A stretch of DNA of 64,000 nucleotides from Odontesthes bonariensis (GCF_027942865.1 NC_134525.1:20459657-20523656), one strand, 5' to 3'; shown: positions 21,861 to 36,700, counted from the first letter of the stretch. The notes: generated from the sequence alone by a model not told the origin. Made by a program: numbers and translations.

Positions 21861-23363
21861 TTCCATAACGGATTAACACGTTGAAGCAAAAGCAAAGTAC
21901 TCAGTTGGAAAATGTAGCTTTTTATTGGCTTGTCAGGCTAGAGCCTGCCCCTTCTGGTCAACAAATGTTCAGAATGCTCTTTGAGTTTACCACCTATTGC
22001 CTCATGTTTCCTGTAAAAAACAATGACAGCGACTGTGGTTTGAGGCTGAGTCTCATCTGAGTGACGTAATCACTCTTAAGTGTTTAAATAGACCTCCAGG
22101 CACTCAGAAGGCAGCTGTAGCCCACCGTAGTAGACTGTCTGATGGGTAGACTTACCCAGGGCCAATCTGTACACAAAGACAACACTCCTATCACCATCAC
22201 TGCACACCCCCTAACCCTAACTCTGGCCACTGTGGACGGCACGCCTCCCCTCAGCATGAATGATGTGTGAATGACAAATCACCAGAAGCTGCATGTGCAG
22301 CAGCATCAAGGCTAAGCCGAGGCCAAAAGTGCTGTCTAATTATGGGGGCCTGCCCCTGCGGAAGGGAAACGCCCTAAAAACACAACACACTGGCCTTGTA
22401 ATCTGTTTAATTATAATCCAATTGAAAACACATGTGGAGACGGGAAAGAAGTGAATGCAACAAAATTGTGGCAATGATTTTTGTTTTAATGCTGATAAGA
22501 GCTCATACACGTGCCATAACATCAACAGTGTAATAACATTAATTACAAAATGTATATCTGCTTAATATGTTATTTGTGTTTTTAAGTTTACATTTACATA
22601 GGGAAACATTCATTTATGTACAAAATGTATTGAATGTTTTTCTCTTTATATAACTACATCACAAACTTAAGAACTCACAGGATTGCTGGAGTGTCCACAA
22701 TCCAACATTCTGGTTTCTAACTCCCTGCTATACTAGGAGTGTTATATTGATATGTTAATATAATAAACATAAATAGAGAATTGATTATTCGACAGACAAT
22801 TCAATGCAAATACAAGTTCCAAAGTGAAAATACTAAAATCAGCTCCATCAACTTAAAATGGCAATAAGTTTGAACTATTTGTTATATAGACTCTCTTAAA
22901 AGTTTTATGAGCAGCTAAAGAAAATGAAAAACCATATCGCACGGTAACGTCAACACTTCTTTTACAAATAAACGTCTTTCAATTAAAATTTCAGGTCGCC
23001 GTTCAGTAAGGGCAAATAGCAGGATAAGCTGTATCCCTGCCTATCCAATGGCACAAAACTTGTTCAGATCAATACAGAGAGTTGAACTACACAGCGAAGT
23101 CCTGCAATTCTGTGATCAAAACAATAACGTGACCGTAAACCAGATAAGGATTGTCTCCACATTCAAGCAGCTGACAGAAATACCTTGTTACACTGAAGAG
23201 AGTCGAGAAATGAGATGTCCGACAGGAGCATCTTTTAGAAGATGGCATGGACACGTTTTCCTTTATTTAGGAACATGACCTATCCTGATGGCAGGGATTA
23301 TATACAGTAAGAGACAAAAGTCATGGGTCACATACAGTCACATCAGGTCAGACACACACTCAG

Positions 23364-23370
<7 letters not shown>

Positions 23371-23413
<43 letters not shown>
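23371..23413. repeat. (CA)n microsatellite
   Basis: An uninterrupted CA dinucleotide run of about 21 copies lies in the probable dlgap1 3' UTR. On the transcript strand it reads as TG/UG. Confidence 0.95.
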
Positions 23414-23418
<5 letters not shown>

Positions 23419-23571
23419 ATGCTTCTTCCCCTGAGACTGCTGTTGTGCTCAACTATCGTTTCAGAAAGTAAGGCTGATCACTGAAACAGAAAAGACAAAA
23501 AGGTGCCTGTCATGCTAAAGAACCAATAAATAAAACACAAACACAGTATAAGGGCCTTGTTCTCAGTGCAT

Positions 23572-23610
23572 CATAATAATAATAATAATACTAATAATGA
23601 TAATAATAAT
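23572..23610. repeat. (AAT)n microsatellite
   Basis: Trinucleotide ATA/AAT repeat of about 13 units with two single-base interruptions. Confidence 0.9.
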
Positions 23611-24820
23611 CACAATGTCAATGAACAGTCATTGTTCTCCTAATCAATAAATTAAAATAAAACACAAATACAAAAGATTAGAAATAGGATTATTCTGTAT
23701 GACCTTCAATAATTGCTTCATTTGGAGGCAGCGATAGTGCACACACAGTGAGGAGAAATAGTCTCTTTTCAGTCCTGTAGTCTCAAATACTGTCAATAAA
23801 CCTTTCTTAAAAATGACTTCATAAAATATAGAACAACTACCAGTATTTTACCAAATATCAGTATTATAGCTTAGTCTGTTACACAGAGGAGTTTGATCAT
23901 AACATGAGTTAGGAATAAGCGTGTTAAAAAAGACAAAAATATGTGTCAGCATGCGAGTCAGTGAGTCATGTCTTTCTACTGTAAATGTCCTTTATACAAA
24001 CATGAGACGAGATGGTTGGTTTGATTACAGCTTGTTGATACTGCTACCTTAGTCGTCAGTTACGACCAGGTCCCTTAGGACCTAGAAAAATAGGAAGCAC
24101 TTTTAAAATCTGAGTCAGAACACATACACATATAGTGCACACTCTTTCTGTCACACAGATACACAAATTAGGTTTGTGGCAACAGCGATCTATTTAGTGA
24201 TTTTGGCTCTTTATACAGGCCAACAACCTGCTCCTGAGTCACCGGGCTCTCTGCCTCACCTGGAGGAGTAATTTCAAACCTCTCGCCCTGTATTGTCGGC
24301 CTCGTGACCCTTTCTCAGAGAGATGCTAGTTGTGTCACCACCTGACACTAAAATAGCCTTGCCTGGCATTTTTATCCTTATATTGTAATTATACATAAAA
24401 AAAAAATCATCCTGTGAGATTATAGTACTTTTAGCATTCGATAGAAATCTTTATGTGAAGCATGACCGCTGTGCTACACCAGGCTTACTTTGTAATTACA
24501 GGCCACTTAAAAGAAAGGGATTTGTTAGATACTTCTTTAGGAGTGAGGGACAGGTGGAGGTACAAGGAAAAGAAGGATTGCTACATCAAAGCTGGGAGAA
24601 GGAAATGAAGGTAAGGGGTAGACAAATAAATAAATAAATACAGTAAATGTACATTTCTTGTTCAAACGGCTCCCAAAGTGAGTGACCCCACAGTGACCTG
24701 AAAGATCTGCAAAAAAGATGAATATGTTACAATAGCACCCTAGCCTTTCCATTCAGTGCTACTGTGTTTACGGTACAGTGTTCAGTATTAGACGTGTGTG
24801 GGTATATGCGTTTGTGGGTC

Positions 24821-25036
24821 TCATAGTCTGGTCTGAGCCTCAGGAATATAGATCTCGATACTGTCTGCGCTCTCGGTAGCAGAACTCTGCCGCACCGACG
24901 CAGCACGTTTGGCAGCTAGCAGGCGTTTGCGAGCTTCCAGACGCTGGCGCTCAGAGCTCTCCAGTGAGCGGTCCCTAGCCAGGGGTGGGTGGCCTTTCAG
25001 GGGCTTCTTTGGCACAGGAGGGGGCATCCTTCTCTC
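24821..25036 (-). CDS. dlgap1: dlgap1 last coding exon (PDZ ligand)
   Basis: Seventy-one codons plus TGA, after the acceptor GTCCCTGTCCAG. The exon codes for ERRMPPPVPKKP, a Pro-rich stretch, then a basic helix RQRLEARKRLLAAKRAASVRQ, and ends IYIPEAQTRL, the Shank PDZ ligand. It starts at a codon boundary. Confidence 0.96.
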   Translation of the reverse strand, partial: ERRMPPPVPKKPLKGHPPLARDRSLESSERQRLEARKRLLAAKRAASVRQSSATESADSIEIYIPEAQTRL

Positions 25037-28000
25037 CTGGACAGGGACGACAAATAGTCTTAAAGACAGACCATTGAGTCCTCAGCGCAGGCAGCAGCTA
25101 AACACAGTGACGAGCAACACAACTGCTGCCAGTTTGCACAAGGGTTAGATAGAGAAGTTGCTGGCATAATGAGAGAGCATGCAATTTTGAATAAGGTTAT
25201 GGTTCACAGTGGCAGCCATTTGTGTAGGGTAAGAGAGCACGATGGTGGCCTTTGCGTGAGGTAAAAAACCATTGGAGATGGACAGGCCCCAACGGTGCAT
25301 GGCAGGTAGAGTAGCTTCTCAAAAGCAGCTCACTGTCGACAAGACAGAACAAAACACACAATACAAGTAGCGGCGTCAGGCAAGCAACACGACAGTATGC
25401 AACACATATTTGCATGCTACAACAAAGCTCAACTGTAAATCATTCGGACTTACAATTCAAAGTATACATATACGACAGAAAATATCATGCAGGTAAGTGA
25501 AGCATTCCAAATTAATGTTCAGGTTAGATAGTGCGATTATTTAAAATGAGCTCTGTCTCATATTTGCCACGTGATCCTGCACCTGCGTTTCTGGGGGAGT
25601 TAGAGGCTTCCAGTTGTTGGCTTTGAGTTGGTGGAGTTCATCAAACTTCAGGCTAATGTTCTCGATGGACAGCTGGAGCATGTCCCAGAAACCTGCCAGG
25701 TCCTGGGAGATGGGCCGCGGGTTTGCATTTGGATTCTAATATACACATGAACAAAAGCATACAAACACAGATTGTTTATATGCTTAGTTGGTTGTTTTTG
25801 ACTAGCAGATAAAATATGAAATAGAATTTATTTTATTTTATTGACACAAGCATCTTTAAGTAAAATGTTGGATTACTAGGCTTGTATCCAGTAAATGCCT
25901 TTGGCTTCTTTATTACCCTTTGTTTTGAATCATACACTGGTTCTAAAATAAATAAATAGATAAATAAGAAATATTAAAAATATTTAACGATAAATAATGT
26001 ATGTATATATATATATGCATTTTTTGTCCCATAGCGGAATAACTATGCTTTTTAAGGCCTGATCTTACTGTAAGATAAAGTGTTGATAATGTAACAAAGG
26101 GTAGAATGTTTTGACTTGTGTAAATATGAATGTATTAGTGCTTGAATTTAATGATTTGCAGGCTCCATCTTTCACTCACTAAGCTCTGTATCTGTTTGTG
26201 AAAGATGGCAAAGATGTGATATCTATACTAGATGCACAGTAAATGACTGCTAGCTTGGCCTGTCAGCATGATTTGTGCAGGATGATGTCAGCGTTGGGGA
26301 GCGGGGGAGGGGGGAGCATGCAGAGGATGAGGTGACACATACCAGATTCTCCTCACACAGCTCCCGAAACTGCTGGAACTTCTGGGACATCAGCAGCTGG
26401 GCACTCCCCACTGCACTGCGGATCTTCCCGAGGACTGCAGAAAGACATAGACGCACATGCATGCACACACACACACACAGTTCACAATGCAATTACTCAC
26501 AGAACTGCATACCGCAGGCATGTTGCACCATTCACAGAGAGAGGTGCATTAGAAATGCAACAATGAAATATGTGCTAGAACCCTCTTTTGAATATTTCTC
26601 TCAGGAATAGAAATTATTCAGGATAGTGAAGTATTGACTGAAATTCTATATTTATCTCCAAATACAGAAATGAATTAACTCATAAATTAAATGTCCAAAT
26701 CTGCAATATGTGTAGATATGTAGTTGTAGTCAAATTCAGCCTCTGGTCCCAAGAATGCTATTTAAAATAACGAATGCTGCATTGCATGACCTGATTCTAC
26801 TGCGAAGTGTAACTGGCTTTTACATCCCTATGGACAGCAACTGCAAATGCATACATCACACCACATGAAGCTTTTGGAACCAGAGACTGAGAGAAGGAGT
26901 AATATATCTGCCCGAGTCTTCAGCCCCCTCAGGACGTGTGTGTGGCTGTGTGTCTGTGTGTGTACACTCGGTGGCGTGGGATCTGGGAAAACATAACCTT
27001 GAGACACCCTCCCTGTTCTCTCTGTTCCATGTGAGAATCTCTTGCCTAGAACAAAAACACTAGCTGCATAAGCAGTGACATTTTCAGTGAAACACAAAAT
27101 CAGCTGCACAGTAAGGACAGGTATAAATAAAGTTCCTACTGCCAGAGGGTTGTTTGCTCAGTCTGGTCTAACCATACGAGTGTGTGAGTGTAACACTTGT
27201 TTAGACGTGAGCATACATACAGACATGGACTGCTCGTGTGTTCCTTCAAGATCAAATAGTTGCCTCGAAGGAACACTAAGAGAACTCTATGTGAAAGATC
27301 ATTATACAGTCTAAGGACACGTGTGTGAATGGAGCCAGCAGTGGCCTATTGATAAGTATGCACGGTATGTCTGTGGAGGCCAGAGGGCCTGAGACAGAAA
27401 CAAGCAGCTATTGTGGTCCAATACCATGAATACCATCACCCTCTGAACCGAGTGAGGAGAGGAGGATGAAAAACAGAACTACTATCACTCTACAACTGAT
27501 TTTCTTGTCTTCATATGGTATCAAATCTTGTTATCCAACTCACTCTCATCGTGTAGCTCATTCTCCACCTCATCCTGTTCCATCTGTCTGCACCAGCCGT
27601 CCATACGCTCTGTCTCAGCCTGCAGTAACTTGAGGAACCAGCGGCCGTCGGGGGGGCACACCAATCGCCCGACAGCCTCTAGAGGCTCCACTTCTGGCTC
27701 AGGTACACTGTCCATCCAGGGGTCTGGCGGAGGCAGGATAGACGGGTCAAACCCCACCTCCCCGTAGTCGTCTCCGGCACAAGCATGGTAGTGGTTCCCG
27801 GAGCCTTGGATGCTGACAGTGGAGGAGGCGGCATCACGAGAGTGCTGGCGCGGCATGGTGGCGCAGTGACGTGGGGGCAGCTCTGGGACGTCTGAAGATT
27901 CATCAAGATCTGCCTGGACAGCTGTGGTTACACTGTTGGAGCGGGTCATTCTGCGGTGACTAGAAAAGGATGCAAGAACAAGTTCGTTGTTAAAGATATT

Positions 28001-28391
28001 ATTTTATTTTGGTTGGTTTCCTTTTAGGCAGAGGATATATCATTTACACACGGCTCTTGGAGGTGCTCCCATGAGTGAAAAATTGAAATCAGGATCACAG
28101 CGATCTCATCACTGATAGTGATGAATAGCTTTTGTAGTGTGGAACATCTGTTGTATAGGTCTGTGTGTTTTGTCACCTGGCTCATTCAAAGTCAATAGTG
28201 TGCAATCGTCTGTCACACCACAAGCCCTGCTTTGGGGCTGAGGCACACACACACACAAACAGTACAGGCACACAAATACACACATTCACACACCTGGGAC
28301 CCTGCAGCGTAAATTCGCCTCAAAGGCTTTGTCAAGCCCTCCCCACTCTGTGCAACAACAGACACGTACACACACATGCAAAGATTAAATC

Positions 28392-28455
<64 letters not shown>

Positions 28456-31400
28456 TGGCTAAGTTCAATGGAGATGGTCATCATCCCCGTAATGAATGGG
28501 ATGCCAGAGGGACGCGGGTGTTGGGTTTTGCAAGGCGGGAATGGCCTGGCCAGCCTACAGCAAGGTGATTTAATAATCCAGCAGCCTAATCATTGCCAGC
28601 TCAAACTGCTACAAGACTCAAAACCCATAATTCATTAACACAAACTCTCATTTAGCAAAATTAAGAACAAGCAATATACTCTTATTTGCACCTAAATCTA
28701 TTTATCAAAGTGCATTAAAGCTTAACATAGATGTGCTCATGCATACTTGCTTCTCCTACGGTTACAACAGGCCAAAAAAAATGCATTCTGACCCAAACAT
28801 GCCCACAATCCTCTCCCACATGAACCTAAGCTTGACCTGCTTGGAGCATGACACACACTAATGATCACAGCTCCATCTCGCTTGCCTCAGTCCGTCTCCG
28901 GACACACACTCCCCCTGAACCATTTATCTTTACTTCCCCTTTTCTAATTCATCTCTCCTCCTCTGTGAACAAGAGAAAGAGCGCAAGAACAAGGGAGTGG
29001 CATCGGGTAGATCAAACAGTGTGTGTGTGCTTTATGTGTGCATACCAGCAGCCCGGTGTGTGTGAGTGTGTGTGAAGAGCAGTTAAAGAGTAACTCCTCT
29101 GAGCAGGTGTTCAGTTCTAATGACCTCAGCTTGCTTTCTATCACGCTGGTAACAACTTCCTGCAAGGGCAGAAACAGGCAAGGCCAAACACAGCCCAGAC
29201 AGATAGACATATCAATAGACACGATGCAAAAGAACAAGAGGAACAAGGGCATCTAAAGAGCTAGGTCTATCTTAGAGAGAGAGAAAAAAAAAAGACTAAA
29301 ATATCAGGAAGGTATGTAGGAGTAAAAAAAAATGCATACATCCATGTGACGGAAATTTACAAATCATCCCAGAGGTTGAGTGCTGCCTTTCCATATTCCA
29401 TATCCTGCCACTTTTGGAATGCATCTATTTGAATTTTAAATCATTGATTTTCCTGTTCTAAAATCTAAAAATGTCTTCAAACAAAAAACCCAACTGAATT
29501 TGTATTCAAATGTAGAAAAAGACGCACCAGAAGATGTGCAACGGGTATGTTGAATGGCAGATAACAGGAGCATACAGCCACAAAATGACATCTGAAAGTT
29601 GCATCTGCAGCTGAGGCTTCTTCTTGTCATGTCAGCTTAAACCAGATGACAATCCTTCAGTCACTAGTTAGGTTGAACACATAAAAGGCTGGCAGGCCTA
29701 GCTGTCCATATAGTTGACTTTTCAAGATGGTGGTTGTGCATATGGTTTAGTAACAAAAAGACTACAGAGACTACAAAGCCATCTGGTGACCAACAAGCTA
29801 AAACACACATTTGCCAGGCTCTAAAAAAAAAATCAAGTCAAATAAATAATGCATCAAATTCTATCACATTTGTACTTCACTTTGTTTCTTGCAGGTTTCC
29901 CAATTATACATGCATCATCATAAAAAGATAAGAGGGGAAAATATGTTGCATTTATTTTCAAACGTTTCTGAACAAGAGGAGGTATTTGTTAATATATTTC
30001 ACAGCTTGCTTACAATACCTCTCAGTTAAACCTAGTTCAAACAGAAAGGTGAGGTTATGACCTGTGAGTGCTGCATGTAAACACACAAACACTCACACAC
30101 AAACAGTCACACAGGAGCAAGGCCGTAGGAGATTGGCACTCTCACTGTCTGGGAATCTAATGTTGGGGGCAGCATGCCCAGACCTCCCAGGTGCATACAC
30201 ATACACGCACGATGGATGCCAAAAGGTAAACGAACAAGCATGCACCACCAAAAATACCGTCCAAACTACCTCAAATATTAACCGAAGGAAAGAACAGGCT
30301 GCTGTGCTGCATAATACCCAAGCTTGAGCAGACTAGAAGGTGTCTGGGTGAGTTAATATTTGGCTTGGCGACTCATGGAACGCCGAGCTTGGTCAATCAG
30401 CTGAGACTTCCTCTTTCAGAACTCCCCTCACATTCCCTGACACTGTGCAAGTGTATGTCTTAAAAGTGCTGGACTCAGCCCTCTCTGTGACCTTTGATTA
30501 AAACTGATATCTGTTTGAACTCCATTAGCATGCCTTAACTACGGAGCAAAAACCTGCTGAATATATAAGCTTGCCTCACCAAACAGAAGGTCCCTGGATT
30601 ACCAGGGCAAATGAAAGTGGACAAAGAGGCCATAAATGCCTGAGTGTCCCATCCGAGGCCTTGGTAAGCTTTGTAACATATGACCTAATGAAGCAGTGTG
30701 CACACTGGGCTTTTTCTCCTGAAACTGTAAACACGCGGCAGTCAGAATGAAAAACTTTAGCTGACAGCACAGAAGCCTCTCTCAGAACCAAACAAACTCA
30801 ATAAAACTCCCTCTCTCTCCCTCCCTCCTACACATTCACAAACACACTGCCTCAAAGTAGCTTGAATCACAATGACTGGAGCAACAGATGGCTGTCAACT
30901 CACCCCCTCCACCTTCTCAGCTCCACCACATCCTCTGGCCCAGCTGTCGCTTGGGGCCCCTGGCTGAGGGGACTCTGACGCCAACCTTCCTCAAACTGGG
31001 GACAGCTGCTGAGGGGTATCCAGAGTTGAGGGGTTGGGGGGGGGTTGAGAGCTTGTAGTGCACATTACAAACCCCTCTCTGTCGCCATACGTCCTGCCTT
31101 CTGCCTCATCCCTCCCCTCAGACTTATCTTGTTTCTCTTTATCAACCTCTTTCTCTCTTTGTGTCTCAACTTACCATCGCTCATCCTCCACCTGAATTCC
31201 TATTGACTGGAATTTGGACTGCTCCTCTGTCAGCCCTCCTTCCTCTGGGTCCACCTAAGAGGAGGGAAGAAACTGTCAAACTGCGGTCAGAGTCTTCGTA
31301 TAAATCTTTGACTGAAACCAAAGCTCTTTCACAAACCTGAATCCCTATGGAGAGGCACTTGCGGAGCGCTTCTCTCTGCGCCTTGCTGTCAGCATTGACA

Positions 31401-33691
31401 TGTGCGACGGCAGATGTGGTGGCCGTGGCAGTGATGGTGATGGTGCTGTTGGTGACGTGCTGGCTGGCAGGGCCATGCACTTGGGCATTAGCTGCCTCTA
31501 TGGCCGCTGTCAGGGCCTTCATGCTGTCGATGCTCTCTGTAGAGTTGGACAGCCCTGGCTGGGAGCTGATGCCCGTTCTCTGGCTGGAGCCCCCATCCAT
31601 GTAGGCATCCTGTGCGGACTCAGTACTGCTTTGGGCCGTGATGGATATGAAGGGTTTGGATGGGGTGGTTCGTGGCGGGACAGGGGGGGGTGTCTTTTTG
31701 TAGGTGGTGATGCATGATGACACTGCAGAGAAGAAGCCAAAAAAGACATAAATTAATACTAAACCAAATAATATAATCTATTAAACAATAAAATACAATA
31801 CAAATCATAGAGCACCAGTCAAAAGGCAATTTTTCTATACCGATGAGGATATTATTGAGTTATTCAGGTGTATTGTGGCCTTAAGCCATGGTATAGTACA
31901 GCTTAACCTAACTGTATCCTCTCTCTTTTTATAGATAGTACCTGATGCTTTTTTTAAACCACACACCAATCAGGCTGAATCATCATGTGCATGCATGTCA
32001 ACAACATCTGTTGTGGTAACTCCCCTCTTTAGATCTACACTGTTTCATTGGTGTGTATCCTTACATTCCCACTGCACCTCTATGACTTTCAACAAAGAAT
32101 CCCACCTAAGTTGATGGGATATCATCTCGGGAAGAAAAAAAAACACCGTAAGAAAGTCTGGTTGGATGATATGATAAGTGCCATTTTAGATTAAAACATT
32201 GTCATGAACAGCATTTTTCTTTCAAATTATTTCTAATTTTTAAACAAATACAGGAATGTTTTTACAGAAATATCTGATCAGTTCACCCAGAGGCCTTAGT
32301 TCCATGTGCTGGTGTCAAATGCACAGTAGATTAGGGCCAACTTTGACAAATCAGAGCCACATCTAGTAATAGGATTAGTACGTCAGCCACTTGACCCACT
32401 GATCTACATGGTTAAGCCTTCTACACATTGACTGTAGATATGTTGAACAATTTGATAGTGCTGACTATGTGAATACGTGCTTATGAGTCTTACTGTTATT
32501 TGCATGCTTACTTTAGTGCCGAAGTTAAATGATACTAAAGAAGTCAGCCAGAGAGCTCACTGCAGTAAAGGCTTGTATGAAATCCAAGCAGATTTATATA
32601 TATATTTTTTTCATTTATCAGAGCTCTGCTCAGTAACACACACCCCTTTTTCTGTCAGCTCTCTCTTCCTCTCATGTTACAGCTACAAGTTCTGCACAGA
32701 CAATGGAGGCTCTCAGACACACTGAAGAAGCCTGTCTATAGAAACATACCAACAGACAAAAAAACCCCCCCAAAACATAGACTGTCTACAGAAAAAAAAA
32801 ACAAAACCAGCTCCCAACAACATTATGACTTGGAATCTCCTTCCTGGGCTGGTGCTGTCCTGTCATCAAAACTAGGTCGTCCTCTGTGTGCTCTGCAGCA
32901 GAACTAGGACAGCGGGTTTCCTGGATCTCTTTAATCCCTTCAAAAGACAAACATCCTACCGTGGCTAGATCGGGGCTCTGTGTGCATCAGACAACTGTTG
33001 CCAACCACACCCAGCACTTGCAGCCATGTCTAAAACTATTAGAGCGGGATCTTGTTTACTTTGTGTCTTGCCGTCTCACTGACAGCTACAAAGAGGCCTG
33101 AACATATTGGAGGTGAACAGAGGGCTGACTTCATCCTTTTGGTTTCTTAAGAGTCATCTGCCGACTTCCACCCGCCCTCCCACCTCCCTCCTGCCGCAAC
33201 AGCAGTGATTGGACGATCCCAGACAAGATTTCAGTCAGGTTTTGACAAGCTGGAAAGTATTCAGATGGGATGAAAGCTGCACTGAGATGAGATCACGGTT
33301 GCTAATTGAGTGTATTTGATGGTCGCACAGCAAACCACAAGAAAGACTCACTGTACTTACTTCAGCAGATTAATCTCATATGTATTCCTTCAGAGAGATA
33401 TAGTGTGTGTAGGAATTACTGCCAGGAACATTTGAGGCTAAATCATGTGAGCATGTCATGATATGCAACGCTGTCAACTTCTCACATAAAATAAGACCAA
33501 CATCAGAGCTAATCCTTGGAAAGGTCAGAGAGTACGAACCAACAAGGGGACAAAAAAACGCACCATGAACACACACATACACCCACTCAGAGGGAGAGGT
33601 CCTGCCCCTATCAACTGTGGAGGTTCAAAGGATAGAATGTCAGCCACTTTTCAGAGCTTCTATCCCCTGAAGTCATCTAAAAGTCACACAT

Positions 33692-33731
<40 letters not shown>

Positions 33732-36700
33732 ATGTCTATGCTGGATGACGGTATGTGTGCTCAAGCTCCTCTCAGGCCCACAGCAGAGTTAAAAAGGGTT
33801 TTAATCCGCTCAATATAGCATTGTATGAAACATGACACGACGAGTTGTGTCCCACCTAGCTGTCACTGTGAGAGCTAGACACTCAAGAGAATGACAGGGG
33901 TTTCGAATGCCATGACAGGTTAAGTAAACAATCCCAAGAGTCACAACATGTCCACACACACATGTATGCAAACACATTCTTGCAGAGGCACACATATAAC
34001 GCTGACACAACCCAGCTTAATGTTTCAACCTCTCCACATAAAGGGAGACCACAGACTTCCTGCCCATGATATGCTCTTCATCCATCAGGAGCTGTTGTCA
34101 ACAACGTGCCAGCCTGTTCCAGGGACTTGGCTGGACTGAGTTTAAACTTCTAATTATAATGAAAGAAAATAGGGAATCTTCAAATTAGTTCGTGTCTGAT
34201 TAAAGTGAGAAGGAAACATCTGACCAAAACAACTGTCCTGATAAGACAGAGGCCAAGTTTCCAGTTTCCACAGAGATGATAAGGAGAGAGTTTGATCCTC
34301 TTGCAGTCATGAAAGCGTTAGACAGCTACACTGCCTTGGACCTCCCACACATACAGACAGTCAAGGACAGAGCGAAGCAGGAATGTGACACAGGATTCCA
34401 TCAAACCCTTAAGAAGGAATGTGGGAAACTCTTCACCAGCCACAGATGAACACTGGCAAGAACACATAAAGGTTTGTCTGCCACTTAATAATATCAGGTT
34501 AATGCAGCTTTGATTACAGAGAAAGAGGTGATCTGTATTATCTCCTTTGCAAATAAGGAAGAAGACCAACTTCCTCCATTAATGCTTAATGGAAATGGAG
34601 CTGTGGAATTTAATCTTTTTACCCCCCTCACAGAGGTAGCAGCAGCCTGCTGGGAGCATTGTCATCCTAAAAGAAGAGAGGAGTTTGTGAATGACAAAAT
34701 TCTAGTGGCTCTCTGCCAAATCCCTCTTTGACAAATACTTCAAAAGTCCCATGCCGACAAGTTGGTGTGAATAGCAGTTCTTCTTGGCAGAGCATCCGCC
34801 CACCCCCCACCCCCTACCCCTGGCCTTGATAATATCAAAGAAAGCCCTCTTTCCCTCCCCTGAGACAAACCAGTCTCCATTCATTTCTCCAGTCCAGGAA
34901 CAAAAACAGACCTACTGCCCACCTCTCTATTTGACTCTGCTGATCACTACGACCTCTATGTGTCTGCATAGGTGTATGCTGTTTTCTTCATTTAACAGCT
35001 ATGTCCATGTTGCTGGACAGATGGAAGGCAGACAGTTGCCTTGTAATTTCAAAGCTGTGTATCTGTGTGATAGGCCACTTCAAAGAGCAGACAGTTTGAT
35101 TTAAGAGACTCGCAGGAACGAGCTCCCCCCAGCGGAGGCCAAGAGCAAATCCACCACAATCCAAACAAATACAAAGGCCAGGGCATGGGGCGGTCGGTAT
35201 GGGGGAACATTGACAGCTGAGCCCAGCTGCACTGTGTTTGGGGTTAGGGTCTGCCAGAGAGGAAAGGGTAGAGGCTAACTAACAGAGAGGAAGAGCTGAA
35301 CAAGAGACTGAAGAGGAGGAGGGGGGACGGGGATGAGTTACTGCCTGGCTCCGTCTGCTCACTCTGTCCATTTGTCCGTCATCCTCTTTCTGTTGCACTC
35401 CCCCATCATGCACACTCACACACAGAGAACCAGCTGGAGTCCTTTGTGATAGTGTCACCATGGCAATACACAGCAACAAGAAGTTTGCCAGGAGGCCTGG
35501 CAATGCACCAGCAGAAACTAAAGGAGAGATTCTGGTGGTCATTTGTTTACCTCGATAGGGTAAACTGACACACACCTAAACAGCAACCAACAAGAAAACA
35601 CAGCAGGAGTAATGAGGAGCATCTAGCACAACATCATAATCAAACGAGTAGCAGGATAACACCACAGAGGGCTGTAAATGAATATGCTATAATGTTTTGA
35701 GCCCTGGAGCGTTGGCTTTGTGCAGCTAATCACTGAACTCTACCAACCAGTTTATCTTGGACTCTTGTCAAAAAAAGGCTCGTTGATGTGTTTCTGAGGG
35801 AGTGTCGTGGAAGACAAAAAGTTAAAAGGTTAATTCTATGTGACATTACAACACCATTGTGAACAATGCAGCACCACACAACAAATTCTATTCGACTCAA
35901 TGCCGCCTCCAGTGGGTGACTAGAAGTTACAGTAAAAATGAAAAAGGATTCACAAAAAGCCTTGTGTTGAATTTGATCATTTGCCAGAGCAGGCTTGTGG
36001 CTCATCACCTATGATTTATTATGAGCTTATACGGCTGTGGCCCAAAAACCCTGCACAAAATATACAATGGTCCTTTAAAAGCATTCTGACAGTGCTTTGA
36101 GTCACCTGAAAGTCTCTCTGAAACCTTCATGTCTGTCTACGACTCTCAGCCACCAGAGGCCAGAGGTCACCAGAGAGGGTTTCTGCTCTCCAGATGCCTG
36201 AGCTCTCAGACACAATAGCTCACTGTGTGTATGTGAGAGCAGGAGGGGTAGGTGGCAGTCTGAGAGTGCCTTTTAAAGGAGTATATTTAGCATGTGTGAG
36301 TGCTTATAAGGGAGGAAGTTTCCAGTGCAAATGGTACCAATACCAGAGTTGTAAACATCCTGCGCTAACTTCTATGTTTAAAACGAACTTTTCTTTTTCT
36401 TCTTTGTCTTCTTAAGCATGCATATCAGCTCAAGACATTGGTTAAGTATGCCTGCAGTGTCCTCCACTCAGCAGGGCTATCAGCAAAGCTGTGTGCTTAG
36501 AGTGCCCCTTCTGACAGTAACCCGTGTCAGCAGCGGGCAACTGCCCTGCCAGGCTTGTGTCTCCTGAATCACTAGATAAGAGAGTGTTTACAACTGTCAG
36601 CCACCAGTAAATCTGCCAGGCAGCTGCCCTCTGTTAAGCAATAGATTCACTTCAGTTAACCCACTTTCCTATGATCCAAGTTCATTTTGAGTGCCTGGTA

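Larger units (their letters stand above)
20924..24820 (-). other. dlgap1 3' UTR and convergent intergenic sequence
   Basis: This is the tail-to-tail interval between tgif1 and dlgap1. An unknown part of it is dlgap1 3' UTR. The segment from about 22,550 to 24,820 is AT-rich and carries a CA repeat and an AAT repeat. The stretch at about 21,540-21,860 looks like a degenerate interspersed repeat. No coding exon is seen. Confidence 0.55.

Noticed and set aside
22208-22220. Telomere-like CCCTAA words
   Set aside because: Only two copies, so not an interstitial telomere array.
27950-27951. Inner AG as the start of the TRSNSVTT exon
   Set aside because: Joining TG to A would make a TGA stop; the outer TTCTAG acceptor gives the conserved Cys-x-Arg-Arg sequence.
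28393-28451. Regular short repeats considered as a CRISPR-like array
   Set aside because: A plain CA dinucleotide microsatellite with no spacers, in a vertebrate genome.
31721-31723. Apparent GTG start at the edge of a dlgap1 exon
   Set aside because: The G belongs to the intron acceptor; the codon is Val, split across the splice junction.
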